Positions 9,846 to 18,798 of a stretch of DNA of 58,192 nt are shown here, one piece after another (within the stretch, counting starts at the first letter, position 1; the number at the start of each line of letters is the position of its first letter). The translations under genes and the position numbers were made by a program. The notes below the pieces were generated by a model. The model did no database searches, had not been told where the DNA came from, and saw nothing but the letters and a program-made list of their open reading frames with translations. Source of the DNA: Pseudomonadota bacterium (lineage in GTDB: Bacteria; Desulfobacterota; Desulfovibrionia; Desulfovibrionales; Desulfomicrobiaceae); contig JAEWKZ010000123.1 of assembly GCA_023393525.1 (NCBI GenBank), forward strand, positions 1 to 58,192, given 5' to 3'.

Positions 9846-11789
9846 CTACTTGCTGAAGAAAATCACGGCGAGGGCCAGGACGAACAGGCCCGCGCAGAGA
9901 TAGGAAAGATACGATTGGACCCGCCCGTGCTGGAAGGCGCGGACAAAATCGGCCAGGCCGAGAAGCCGGTTGCCCGCCGGAACCACGACATGTTCCAGAA
10001 CCGTTTCGGGGGTGTGGCTCTCATGGCTTGATCCGGCGGGAAAAAAGGATTCGGGCGGATTTGAATGCACGGACGGCTTGAGAATCCATCCGAACCAGGC
10101 GCCGATGATCCCGGCGAATGATCCGGCTGTGTACTGCATGCGCGCTGTCGGAGCCGTGAAGCCGCAGTCCCAGGTCAGGGCGCGTTCGCGGCGGCCGTGC
10201 AGGGTGGCCGCGGAGATCGCGCCGACGACCAGGGCTGCGAGCGCCAGGAAGAGGTGGGCCGACCCGAGCGGGACAAGCTGGTTGGCCGGGTCCAGGGCCG
10301 GGACAGAGTGGAACCAGGCCCCGGCGACCCGCACCAGGACCGGCCAGAGAAGCGCCGGGGCCAGGCCGATGGCCAGACAGCAGGCGGCCAGAAGCGCCAT
10401 GGCCCCAAGCATGTCCGGACCGCATTCATGCGCGCTTTCCGCCCGCCGCGAACGCGGAGCGCCGAGGAAGACCACGCCGCAGACCTTGACGAAGCAGGCC
10501 AGGGCCAGGGCGCCGGTCACGCCGAGCAGGATGGCGGCGGGCGCTGCGCCCAGCGCCGCCGTGGTCTTCAGACGGGCGGCGTCGAAAAGGCCGCGGTAGA
10601 TGAGCCACTCGCTGACGAACCCGTTCAGGGGCGGAAGGCCGCAGATGGCCGCTGCCCCCAGCGTGAAGAGCGTCGCCGTCCAGGGCATGGCCCGCCACAG
10701 CCCTCCCAGCGAACTCATGTGCCGAGTCCCCGTGGCGTGCAGCACCGCTCCCGCTCCCAAAAACAAGAGGGCCTTGAAAAGGCCGTGGTTCCAGACATGA
10801 AGCAGCCCTCCCGCCAAGGCCAGCAGACCCCACTGCGGATGGCCCTGTCGCAGCGCGATCATGGCGAAACCCAGGCCGATGAGGATGATGCCGATGTTTT
10901 CAACGCTGTGGTAGGCCAGCAGGCGCTTCAAGTCGTGCTGGCCCAGGGCGAAGGCGACTCCCAGGACCGCGCTGGCGCAGCCCAGTCCCGCCACGACCCA
11001 GCCCGCCTGCGCAGGCAGGGGCATCCAGGAGCTGAAACGGATCAGTCCGTAGACGCCCATTTTTATGGCCAGCCCGGACATGATGGCCGAGGCGTGGCTC
11101 GGAGCGTTGGCATGGGCGGAGGGCAGCCAGATGTGCAGCGGGAACGCGCCCGCCTTGATGCCGAAACCAAGCAGCGCGATCCAGAAGAGCGGGGCCAGCG
11201 TTTCATGCTCCGTCATGGGGCCAAGTTCCCAGCTGCCGGTCTGCGCGGCCAGAGCCGCGAAAAAACCGAACAGCGCGAGCGTCCCGGCGTGGGAGGCGGT
11301 CAGGTAGAGCCATCCCGCCGATCGGACCTGCGGATTTCGCCGGTCGAGGGTGATCAGGAAATAGGCGCTCAAGGCAAAGGATTCCCAGGCCAGAAGAAAG
11401 TGCAGTCCGTTGGACTGGGTAAGCACCAGACCCATGCTGGCGAGCATGGCGCTCCACCACAGGCGGCTTTGCCCGGCCGAACGGGGATGGTCTTGCGAGG
11501 ACCAGTACGTCCGGCTGTAGAGCGCGCCCGCCGCGCCGACCACCGCCAGGAGAGTCAGGAAAAAGGCGCTTGTCTCGTCCAGGCGCAGGAATGCGTGTTC
11601 TCCGCCCAGAAGCCATCCGCTGCGCCATTCCCACACGGGTGCGCCGGTCAGGACTGCGGCGGAGGCCAGAAACGCGAAGAGCGTTGCAGCCAGAATGGAG
11701 ACGATCCATCCGCGCGGGGATGCGTGGCTTGTGCACAAGGCAATGAATGTTGCGCAAAATGCGCATGCTAATAGAAAGCCTATGTTCAT
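9846..11789 (-). CDS. hyfB: HyfB/NuoL-like antiporter subunit, first copy
   Basis: First gene of the membrane-complex operon (647 aa). It is homologous over its whole length to the 7174-9114 gene: WESFALSAYFLITLDRR, GFGIKAGAFPLHIWLPSAH, LLAYHSVENIGIILIGLG, LLHVWNHGLFKALLFLGAG, and WDCGFTAPTARMQYTAGSFAG near the C-terminus. The two copies differ at many positions, so the duplication is not recent. The N-terminus begins with a membrane helix. AGAGG sits only one base before the ATG, so translation initiation is not well defined. Confidence 0.88.
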   Translation of the reverse strand: MNIGFLLACAFCATFIALCTSHASPRGWIVSILAATLFAFLASAAVLTGAPVWEWRSGWLLGGEHAFLRLDETSAFFLTLLAVVGAAGALYSRTYWSSQDHPRSAGQSRLWWSAMLASMGLVLTQSNGLHFLLAWESFALSAYFLITLDRRNPQVRSAGWLYLTASHAGTLALFGFFAALAAQTGSWELGPMTEHETLAPLFWIALLGFGIKAGAFPLHIWLPSAHANAPSHASAIMSGLAIKMGVYGLIRFSSWMPLPAQAGWVVAGLGCASAVLGVAFALGQHDLKRLLAYHSVENIGIILIGLGFAMIALRQGHPQWGLLALAGGLLHVWNHGLFKALLFLGAGAVLHATGTRHMSSLGGLWRAMPWTATLFTLGAAAICGLPPLNGFVSEWLIYRGLFDAARLKTTAALGAAPAAILLGVTGALALACFVKVCGVVFLGAPRSRRAESAHECGPDMLGAMALLAACCLAIGLAPALLWPVLVRVAGAWFHSVPALDPANQLVPLGSAHLFLALAALVVGAISAATLHGRRERALTWDCGFTAPTARMQYTAGSFAGIIGAWFGWILKPSVHSNPPESFFPAGSSHESHTPETVLEHVVVPAGNRLLGLADFVRAFQHGRVQSYLSYLCAGLFVLALAVIFFSK

Positions 11790-11830
11790 GCCTCTGAAAA
11801 AGTGAAAAAAATCACTTCCGATCCTCTAAT

Positions 11831-11860
11831 TTTATATTTGGTAAAAGATGCTTTGTGAAA
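11831..11860 (-). promoter_or_regulatory. Candidate sigma-70-like promoter for the membrane-complex operon
   Basis: Read on the minus strand, TTTCAC (11855-11860) and TATAAA (11831-11836) are separated by 18 bp, about 40 bp upstream of the first gene. A short palindrome AAGTGA / TCACTT (11800-11817) lies in the predicted leader. This is motif evidence only. Confidence 0.35.
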
Positions 11861-12285
11861 GAGCGAAGTCGCAGCCCGATGCGAAAAAATAGTATGGACT
11901 ATTTATCCGAAAAACTTCCGGATAGATAAAAATCAAAGAAAAGAAGCGAAAAGTGCATACTCTTGAATCGGGAGGCTAAACGTTATCGTATCCACTCCCG
12001 GGGATATGCCTCTCAAAATAGAGAGTCAAGGAAATGGACGGCTTGAAATGAAGTTTGTGGCCATTGCGCAAGTTTTGTCCGGGAAGGCGCGTTTTCGTGG
12101 CTGCGTATTGCCAATGAATCTAAAGATATGTCGTTTCGAGGATTTTTTTTGAGGCTCCCCGGGGGCGGGTTCGCCCGCTCGTCCGGCAATGTCGTCCGGG
12201 GTTCGGGAAAGATTTCTGGCTTTCTGGAGCGGGTGAGGGGCGTTATTTTTTTTGGGGGCGAAATCAGCAAAAAGTGGAGGAATGG
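11861..12285. other. Divergent intergenic region without a gene
   Basis: About 425 bp between the minus-strand complex operon and the plus-strand dcw cluster. It is AT-rich at its left, with weak hairpins (CTCTC/GAGAG at about 12012-12027; GGGCG/CGCCC at about 12166-12180). The short open frames here overlap one another on both strands, have no ribosome binding sites, and look spurious. Confidence 0.5.
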
Positions 12286-12305
12286 CTTGACTCCCCGCAA
12301 GATGC

Positions 12306-12350
12306 GTGGGTAAGGGTGGTAAAAAGTGGTAAAAAGTGGAAAGAAGGTGG
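12306..12350 (+). promoter_or_regulatory. MraZ operator: GTGG boxes at 10-bp spacing
   Basis: GTGG occurs at 12306, 12316, 12326 and 12336, exactly one helical turn apart, with a GGTGG at 12346. The spacers are A-rich (TAAAAA). This is the known architecture of MraZ-binding direct repeats in front of dcw clusters. A TTGACT at 12287-12292 could be the -35 of the promoter, with TAAGGG 18 bp on as a weak -10. Binding would place MraZ over the promoter and the mraZ ribosome binding site, giving autorepression. Confidence 0.8.
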
Positions 12351-12359
12351 TGGAACGGC

Positions 12360-12815
12360 ATGTTCAGAGGGCATTCACAACGTACGCAAGATCCCAAGGG
12401 ACGGCTCATGCTGCCCCCGGAATTTCGCGACGAGGTGTTCGCCAACTCGCCGGACGGCAGGCTTGTGCTGACCAATTTCGACGAGTGCGTCGCCGCCTAT
12501 CCCATGCCGGAATGGGAAGCCATTGAACAGAGCTTTTCCAAACTGAATATGACGGATCGCAACGTACGGAATTTTCATCGTTTTTTCATCTCCGGGGCCG
12601 TCGAGGTCACCCTCGACAAACAGGGCCGGATTCTCATTCCGCCGCACCTGCGCAACTACGCGGGACTGCGCAAGGACATCGTCCTGGCCGGAGTCGGAAG
12701 AAAATTCGAGATATGGGACCAGGAGCGCTTCGAGGCGGGGCGCAACGCCATGCAGGAGAATGTCGACCAGGTCATGGATGATCTGGCCGAAAAAGGCTTC
12801 GAACTGCGGTTCTGA
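12360..12815 (+). CDS. mraZ: Transcriptional regulator MraZ
   Basis: A 151-aa AbrB-fold DNA-binding protein that controls the dcw cluster. Two SpoVT/AbrB half-domains each carry the DxxxR signature, DPKGR at about 11-15 and DKQGR at about 86-90. The start MFRGHSQ is the family's normal N-terminus, preceded by AAGGTGG; the ATG 24 bp upstream would lie in the operator boxes. It is the first gene of the division cluster and is followed after 11 bp by rsmH, as is standard. Confidence 0.96.
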   Translation: MFRGHSQRTQDPKGRLMLPPEFRDEVFANSPDGRLVLTNFDECVAAYPMPEWEAIEQSFSKLNMTDRNVRNFHRFFISGAVEVTLDKQGRILIPPHLRNYAGLRKDIVLAGVGRKFEIWDQERFEAGRNAMQENVDQVMDDLAEKGFELRF

Positions 12816-12826
12816 TCGGAGGGGCC

Positions 12827-13789
12827 ATGGACGCATATTCCGATCACATACCGGTCATGCTTGAAGAGGTCATGCACTGGATCGCGCCGAAACCCGGCGG
12901 GTTCTACATGGATGCGACCCTCGGGCTGGCCGGACACGCTGCCCGGTTGATGGAGATCACCGGCGGACAGGCCCGGCTGTTGGGCCTCGACCGCGACGAG
13001 CAGGCCCTGGCCAAGGCCGGGGCGCGGCTTGCGCCTTACGGAGAAAATGTACGGCTGGCCCATACGTCTTTCCGGCATTTTCCGCAGGCCCTGCGGGAAG
13101 CGGGCTGGGACAAACTCGACGGCGTGATCGCCGATCTGGGCGTGTCTTCCCTGCAACTTGACAGTCCCGAACGGGGCTTTTCCTTTTTGCATGACGGTCC
13201 CCTTGACATGCGCATGGATCCCGGGTCAGGCGGTGAGCCCGCGTCGAGCATCGTCAACGGGGCCTCTTTCGAGAGGTTGCGCCAACTGTTGTGGGATTAC
13301 GGCGAGGAGCCCATGGCCGGACGCATCGCGCGGGCCATCATCGCGGCCAGGGAAAACGCGCGCATCGAATCGACCCTGGAGCTGGCCCGCATCGTGGCCG
13401 CTGCCTACCCGGCGAAGCGGCGCGCGCTGGCCCGCAACCATCCGGCCACCAAGACGTTCCAGGCCTTGCGGCTGGAGGTGAATCAGGAGCTGCGGGAAGT
13501 CGAAATATTTCTGGAGCGCGTTGTCGATTATCTTCGGCCCGGGGCGCGCATCGCGGTGATCTCGTTTCATTCCCTGGAAGACCGCATCGTGAAGAGGGCT
13601 TTTCGCAAGGAAAGCTCGGCTTGTCTGTGTCCGAGGGAGTATCCCGTGTGCCAGTGCGGGCACACGCAAAAGCTTAGCCTCCCCTTCCGCAAGCCCCTCA
13701 TCCCCGGCGAAGAGGAAATGCGGTCCAACAGCCGCAGCCGCAGCGCCAAGTTGCGGGTGGCGGAGCGCGTTGACGGAGAGGGCAGATGA
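12827..13789 (+). CDS. rsmH: 16S rRNA (cytosine(1402)-N4)-methyltransferase RsmH
   Basis: A 320-aa S-adenosylmethionine-dependent methyltransferase of 16S rRNA C1402, formerly MraW. The N-terminus DHIPVMLEEV is typical. The SAM-binding motif I appears as DATLGLAGHA (about 29-38). The HPATKTFQALRLEVNQEL and ISFHSLEDRIVKR motifs follow, and a C-terminal cysteine cluster (CLCPREYPVCQCG) is present. GATCGGAGGGGCC lies just before the ATG. The stop overlaps the ftsL start by 4 bp. Confidence 0.96.
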   Translation: MDAYSDHIPVMLEEVMHWIAPKPGGFYMDATLGLAGHAARLMEITGGQARLLGLDRDEQALAKAGARLAPYGENVRLAHTSFRHFPQALREAGWDKLDGVIADLGVSSLQLDSPERGFSFLHDGPLDMRMDPGSGGEPASSIVNGASFERLRQLLWDYGEEPMAGRIARAIIAARENARIESTLELARIVAAAYPAKRRALARNHPATKTFQALRLEVNQELREVEIFLERVVDYLRPGARIAVISFHSLEDRIVKRAFRKESSACLCPREYPVCQCGHTQKLSLPFRKPLIPGEEEMRSNSRSRSAKLRVAERVDGEGR

Positions 13790-14061
13790 GCGGGGGCGGC
13801 AAGGGATACCTGAGTATCGGGGCCATGTTCGTGGCGACCATAATCCTGGGCCTTGGGCTGGTCTGGGTCAATATCGAGCGGGTCGACCTGGCCTACGAAC
13901 TCAAGACCCTTGAACGCGAGCTGCAGGAGAAGCAGGACCAGAATTCGAAATTGCAGGTGGAAAGACATTATCTCCTGGCCCCCGCGACCTTGCGCGCGCG
14001 GGCGGAAAAGGCGGGGCTGCGGCCGCCGGGCCGGGATCAGATCCGCATTTTGCAGGATTAG
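13786..14061 (+). CDS. ftsL: Cell division protein FtsL
   Basis: A 91-aa bitopic membrane protein: a short cytoplasmic tail, one transmembrane segment at about residues 10-28, then a periplasmic coiled coil rich in Glu/Lys/Gln (about 30-60). Size, topology and position between rsmH and ftsI identify it; sequence conservation in this family is always low. The start ATG overlaps the rsmH stop (ATGA). It forms the FtsQLB subcomplex with FtsQ and FtsB. Confidence 0.85.
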   Translation: MSGGGKGYLSIGAMFVATIILGLGLVWVNIERVDLAYELKTLERELQEKQDQNSKLQVERHYLLAPATLRARAEKAGLRPPGRDQIRILQD

Positions 14062-14075
14062 GACAGGGTTTTACC

Positions 14076-16010
14076 GTGACAAAAACCGGAAGCAAGCCAT
14101 CCAAGGACAGAAGCCGCGGCAAGATCATCTTCGCCGGGTTTCTTTTCGCGTTGGCGCTGATGGGACTCTGGGCCCGCGCCTATTTCGTCCAGGTGGTCAA
14201 GGGTCCTGAGTACGCGAAGATGGCCAATCGCCAGTATTGGGCCTCGGAAACCGTGTCCGGAAAGCGGGGCGAGATTTTCGACCGCAACGGGCTTTTGCTG
14301 GCCAAGTCCATTTCGACCCCGTCGGTCTACGTGCGGCCCAACGAGATCAAGGACCGCTGGACCGTGTCGCAACGCCTGGGCGCGATTCTGGGCCTGAATC
14401 CCAAGAACATCGCCGCCGAGATGGGACCGGGAAAGCGGTTCGTGTGGATCGCCCGCAAGATCAGCGACGCCCAGGCCCAGGCCATCAAGGCCGAGACGCT
14501 TCCCGGAGTCTACCTGGAAACCGAGAACTCCCGCCAGTATCCCCAGGGACACATGGCCGGACAGTTGCTCGGTTTCGTGAACATGGACGGGAAAGGCATC
14601 GAGGGCCTGGAGAAAAGTTTCAACGACCAGCTCATGCCGTCGTCCTCCAAGTTCACCGTGCAAAGGGACGCGGCCGGCAAACGGCTGTCCTCCCCGGAAA
14701 GCGGCGACAGGAGTTCGTTCAATGGCCAGGACCTGCGGCTGACTCTGGACAGCCAGGTGCAGCTGGCCACGGAAGAGGCCCTGGCGCGCAGCGTGATCCG
14801 GGCCAGGGGCAAGTCCGGCATGGCGCTGGTGGTCGAAGTCCCCACCGGCGACATCCTGGCCTGGGGGCATTACCCGTTCTTCAATCCCAACGCGGTCAAG
14901 AAGATCCGCGGTGAATGGAAGAACCGGGTGGCCGTGGATATTTTCGAGCCGGGTTCGACCATGAAGCCGATCATGGTCGCGGCGGCGCTGCAGGAGAAGG
15001 TGTGCCGCCCGTCCACGGAATACTACTGTGAAAACGGGAAATGGAGCGTCAAGGGCCGTCGGGTCAAGGACACGCACAAGTACGAAAACCTGACCGTCAG
15101 CAAGATCATCCGCTATTCAAGCAATATCGGCGCAGCGAAGATCGGTCTGGAACTCGGCGCGGCCAAGCTGAACCGGTACCTGCAGGAGCTTGGCTTCGGC
15201 CGCAGGCTGGGGTTGCCCCTGCCCGGAGAGTCGGCGGGACTCCTCAATCCCGTCAGGCAGTGGAAGGACGTCGAGCTGGCCAATATTTCCTTTGGGCAGG
15301 GTCTGGGAGTGACCATGCTGCAGCTCGCCGAAGCGTATCTGTGCATCGCCAACGAAGGGGTCCGGCTGCCCCTGCGCCTGGTGCACGAGCCGGGGAAACC
15401 CGTGCAGGGCAAGCGCGTCTTTGATCCGGACGTGGCCGCGCAGGTCATGGCCATGCTGGAAGAGGTGGTGCGGGAGGACGGCACCGGCACCCAGGCGCGC
15501 ATAGAGGGCGTGAGGGTCGCGGGCAAGACGGGCACCGCCCAGAAGGCCAGCCCCACCGGCGGATACGGGGGAGAATACGTGGCCTCGTTCGTGGCCGTAT
15601 TCCCCGCCGACAAGCCGCGCTACCTGGTCTGCATGATGGTCGACGAGCCGCAGGCCGGGCATTACGGCGGCGTGCTGGTGGCTCCCGAAGTGCGCAACGT
15701 CGGCGTTCAGCTGCTGACCTCCTCGGGCATGCTGGCCGAGCCGGTGGAAAAGATGCGCATGGCCAAGGTGTCGCCGGAACGGTTCTCGGCGCCGGTGCAG
15801 CGCCAGGAGAACATCAGCGTCGATCCGCAGGTCATGCCGGACCTGCAGGGCGCCACGGTGCGCCAGGCCCTTGAGATCCTCGTGGCGCGAGGCATCGTGC
15901 CCAAGGTGTCGGGACAGGGCGTGGTCATCGAAAAACAGAAACCTCTGCCCGGCGAGAAATGGCCGGCGGACAAGAAATGCCAGCTGTGGCTGACAGGACA
16001 ACCGGGTTGA
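14076..16010 (+). CDS. ftsI: Peptidoglycan D,D-transpeptidase FtsI (PBP3) with C-terminal PASTA domain
   Basis: Septal class B penicillin-binding protein, 644 aa. It has one N-terminal transmembrane helix (about 16-36), then a PBP dimerisation domain, then the transpeptidase with STMK (Ser294 nucleophile), SSN (348-350) and KTGT (484-487). A single PASTA domain follows at about 579-640 (VMPDLQGATVRQALEIL), as in deltaproteobacterial and Gram-positive Spo/PBP2x-like proteins rather than E. coli FtsI. The GTG start is 14 bp after ftsL. Confidence 0.94.
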   Translation: MTKTGSKPSKDRSRGKIIFAGFLFALALMGLWARAYFVQVVKGPEYAKMANRQYWASETVSGKRGEIFDRNGLLLAKSISTPSVYVRPNEIKDRWTVSQRLGAILGLNPKNIAAEMGPGKRFVWIARKISDAQAQAIKAETLPGVYLETENSRQYPQGHMAGQLLGFVNMDGKGIEGLEKSFNDQLMPSSSKFTVQRDAAGKRLSSPESGDRSSFNGQDLRLTLDSQVQLATEEALARSVIRARGKSGMALVVEVPTGDILAWGHYPFFNPNAVKKIRGEWKNRVAVDIFEPGSTMKPIMVAAALQEKVCRPSTEYYCENGKWSVKGRRVKDTHKYENLTVSKIIRYSSNIGAAKIGLELGAAKLNRYLQELGFGRRLGLPLPGESAGLLNPVRQWKDVELANISFGQGLGVTMLQLAEAYLCIANEGVRLPLRLVHEPGKPVQGKRVFDPDVAAQVMAMLEEVVREDGTGTQARIEGVRVAGKTGTAQKASPTGGYGGEYVASFVAVFPADKPRYLVCMMVDEPQAGHYGGVLVAPEVRNVGVQLLTSSGMLAEPVEKMRMAKVSPERFSAPVQRQENISVDPQVMPDLQGATVRQALEILVARGIVPKVSGQGVVIEKQKPLPGEKWPADKKCQLWLTGQPG

Positions 16011-16012
16011 AA

Positions 16013-17443
16013 ATGAATCAGATGAACCTACAGACCGTGCTGGAAATGCTGCGCGGCGGGACCGGACTCCGTACCCATTCGGGCATGGTCGCGCCCGGAG
16101 ATGTCTTCGTGGCCCTCTCCGGCACGCGGGTCGACGGCGCGAGGTTCATTGATGACGCGGTGGATCGCGGCGCGCGCGTTGTCGTGCACGGCAAGGGCGT
16201 GGACGCGCCCGGGCGCGAAGGCGTTTCGTTCCTGGCCGTGGACAGCCCTGCGCAGACGCTCGGCCTGCTCGCCCGCGCCGCATGCGGGACGGAATCGCGT
16301 CTGCCCCGGATCGTCGGTGTGACCGGAACCAACGGCAAGACGACGACGGCGCACCTGATTCACTCCGTATTGAGCGGGAATGGGATGGCGGCGGGGCTGA
16401 TCGGCACCGTGAGCTGCTCCTGGCCCGGAGTCGAGCTCGCGGCGACCATGACGACGCCCGATTGCCTGAGCCTGCACGGTATCGTCGGACGCATGGTCGC
16501 GGACGGCGTGGAGGCGCTGGTCATGGAGGTGTCCTCCCACGCCCTGGATCAGGAGCGCACGGCGGGATTGCCCATGGACATCGGCGTCTTCTCCAACCTG
16601 ACCCAGGATCATCTGGACTACCATGGAGACATGCAGCGGTATTTCGCGGCCAAGGCCAGGCTTTTTCTGGACGGGCCCGCGCGTTGCGCCCGGGGAATCG
16701 TCAACATCGACGATCCGCACGGCCGCCGCTTGAAAGAGATGCGTCCGGACCTGCTGGGCTTCGGCCTTGATTCCGAGGATGCGGACCTGCGCGGCGAAAT
16801 CCTGAACGCCGGCACCGCCGGCATGCGCCTTGGCATCCGGCACGGCGGGACGACGTGGGAACTGCCCACGGGCCTGGTGGGGCGGCACAACGCCTACAAC
16901 CTGCTCTCGGCCGTGGGCGTGGGACTCTTGCTCGGACTTTCACCCGAACAGTGCGCGTGCCTGAGCAGGGCCAAGGGAGCTCCCGGACGCCTGGAACGCG
17001 TGCCGAACGCGCGCGGCCTCGATATTTTCATAGACTACGCCCATACTCCGGACGCGCTGGAGAAGGTGTCGGTGGCGCTCAAGGCGATGGGTTTTGCGCG
17101 CCTTCTCACGGTTTTCGGCTGCGGCGGCGACCGCGACGCGGGCAAGCGTCCGCTCATGGGGCAGGCCGTGGCCCGGCACGCCGACGTGGTGGTCATCACT
17201 TCCGACAATCCCCGGACAGAAGATCCCGAAGCCATCCTCGATCAGATCGAGCCGGGCCTGACCGACGCGCGCCAGGTGCTGCGCGAGGCGGATCGGCGCA
17301 AGGCCATCGCCCTGGCCGTTGAGAGCATGCGGCCCGGAGACGCCTTGCTCATCGCGGGCAAGGGACATGAGGACTATCAGGTCATCGGCGCCGAAAAACG
17401 CCATTTCTCGGATTTCGAGGTCGTGCGGGAGTGTCTGGCATGA
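16013..17443 (+). CDS. murE: UDP-MurNAc-L-Ala-D-Glu--2,6-diaminopimelate ligase MurE
   Basis: Adds meso-diaminopimelate to UDP-MurNAc-dipeptide in the cytosol (476 aa). The ATP-binding loop GVTGTNGKTTT is at about 102-112. The DNPR motif (about 398-401), diagnostic for meso-DAP rather than lysine specificity, is present. The ATG at 16013 lies 2 bp after the ftsI stop and gives a normal N-terminus; the open frame reaches further upstream but those residues belong to the ftsI region. Confidence 0.95.
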   Translation: MNQMNLQTVLEMLRGGTGLRTHSGMVAPGDVFVALSGTRVDGARFIDDAVDRGARVVVHGKGVDAPGREGVSFLAVDSPAQTLGLLARAACGTESRLPRIVGVTGTNGKTTTAHLIHSVLSGNGMAAGLIGTVSCSWPGVELAATMTTPDCLSLHGIVGRMVADGVEALVMEVSSHALDQERTAGLPMDIGVFSNLTQDHLDYHGDMQRYFAAKARLFLDGPARCARGIVNIDDPHGRRLKEMRPDLLGFGLDSEDADLRGEILNAGTAGMRLGIRHGGTTWELPTGLVGRHNAYNLLSAVGVGLLLGLSPEQCACLSRAKGAPGRLERVPNARGLDIFIDYAHTPDALEKVSVALKAMGFARLLTVFGCGGDRDAGKRPLMGQAVARHADVVVITSDNPRTEDPEAILDQIEPGLTDARQVLREADRRKAIALAVESMRPGDALLIAGKGHEDYQVIGAEKRHFSDFEVVRECLA

Positions 17444-18798
17444 ACATGACTCTTCAGCACATCGCCGACGCCCTGGGCGCGAGCATCGACCGAAGCCAGG
17501 ACCTGCATGTGGACCGGGTCTGCATCGACAGCCGGGCCGTCCGTTCCGGCGACTTGTTTTTCTGCATCGTCGGGCAGAAGCTCGATGGGCATGAGTTCGC
17601 GCGGCAGGCGGTGGAAAACGGCGCCTGCGCCGTGGTGGCCAGCACGCCCCTCGACCTGCCGGTGCCCGTGCTGCTGGTGCGCGACACGACGCTGGCCCTT
17701 GGCCGCCTGGGCAGGGCCTGGCGGGAACGGACCCGCGCCAGGGTCATCGGGGTCAGCGGTTCGGCGGGCAAGACCACGGTCAAGGAAATGCTGGCCCAGG
17801 TCCTGGGCTCCGCGGGCCGCACGGCCAAGAATTTTCGGAACCTGAACAACCAGATCGGCCTGCCTCTGTCCATCCTGGAGATGGACGGCGACGAGGACTT
17901 CTGGGTGCTGGAGCTCGGCATCAGCCGCCCCGGCGACATGGACGAACTGGGGTACATCCTGGCTCCGGACGCGGCGCTGCTCGTCAACATCGGCGGCTGT
18001 CACCTGGAAGGCCTCGGCAGCCTGGACGGAGTGGCGGAGCAGAAAAGCGTGCTGCTGGACCATGTCAGGACGGGCGGGTTCGCCTGCGTCAGCGCCGATT
18101 ACCCCGAATTGACCCGTGAGAGCGCGAAACGCGCCCTGAGAACTGTCACCTTTTCCGGAGCCGGCGCGCGGGCCGACTATTCCTGCCTGGGCCGGGAGCG
18201 AACGCGGGACAAGGCGGCGTACACGCTGCTGGTCAAGGAGGCGCGGATGCGCTGCCTGGTGTCGGCCAATGTCCATATCGCCGAAAACATGGCCGCCGTG
18301 ACGGCCATGGCCATGGAATTGGGCCTGCCTTTGGAGCAGGTGGAGTCCGCCCTGGCCGAGTACAGCCCGGTGGCCCAGCGTTTCGTGCAGAACCGAGTCG
18401 GTTCGTGGCTTTTCATCGACGACACCTACAACGCCAATCCCGTCTCCATGGCCCGGTCCATTCGCGAGGCGGCCAGTATGAGCGCTGGCAAACGGTTGGT
18501 GCTGGTCCTGGGCGAGATGCTCGACCTGGGAGCGCAGAGCGCCCGCGCGCATCGTGAACTCGGGGAAGTGATAGCGGCCAGCGGCGCAACGCACTGTTTT
18601 TTCCATGGCCGGCACGCAGGCGACGTGCAGGCCGGGCTTGTCGGATTCCAAGGCTCTTTCCGGAACGTGTCCGGAGCGGACGAGGTCGCGCAGGCTTTGA
18701 ATCCGGTCCGCCATGAACACGGAGTGATGCTTTTCAAAGGGTCAAGGGGTTGCAAAATGGAGCAGTACTATTCTGCACTTGAGAGGAATTGGGCGTGA
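17440..18798 (+). CDS. murF: UDP-MurNAc-tripeptide--D-Ala-D-Ala ligase MurF
   Basis: A 452-aa Mur ligase that adds D-Ala-D-Ala to complete the UDP-MurNAc pentapeptide. The P-loop GVSGSAGKTTVKE is at about 104-116. Typical MurF segments include NFRNLNNQIGLPL, ELGISRPGDMDEL and DDTYNANPVSM. The ATG overlaps the murE stop (ATGA), so the genes are translationally coupled. No ddl gene is seen nearby, so D-Ala-D-Ala must come from elsewhere in the genome. Confidence 0.95.
   Translation: MNMTLQHIADALGASIDRSQDLHVDRVCIDSRAVRSGDLFFCIVGQKLDGHEFARQAVENGACAVVASTPLDLPVPVLLVRDTTLALGRLGRAWRERTRARVIGVSGSAGKTTVKEMLAQVLGSAGRTAKNFRNLNNQIGLPLSILEMDGDEDFWVLELGISRPGDMDELGYILAPDAALLVNIGGCHLEGLGSLDGVAEQKSVLLDHVRTGGFACVSADYPELTRESAKRALRTVTFSGAGARADYSCLGRERTRDKAAYTLLVKEARMRCLVSANVHIAENMAAVTAMAMELGLPLEQVESALAEYSPVAQRFVQNRVGSWLFIDDTYNANPVSMARSIREAASMSAGKRLVLVLGEMLDLGAQSARAHRELGEVIAASGATHCFFHGRHAGDVQAGLVGFQGSFRNVSGADEVAQALNPVRHEHGVMLFKGSRGCKMEQYYSALERNWA

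Noticed and set aside
7243..9903. 886-codon open frame on the plus strand opposite the antiporter genes
   Set aside because: Product is Gly/Gln/His/Asp-rich low-complexity, typical of the antisense of GC-rich code; the minus-strand frames encode clear membrane subunits.
12013..12475. Several short frames in the mraZ upstream region
   Set aside because: They overlap one another on both strands, lack ribosome sites, and cover the MraZ operator.
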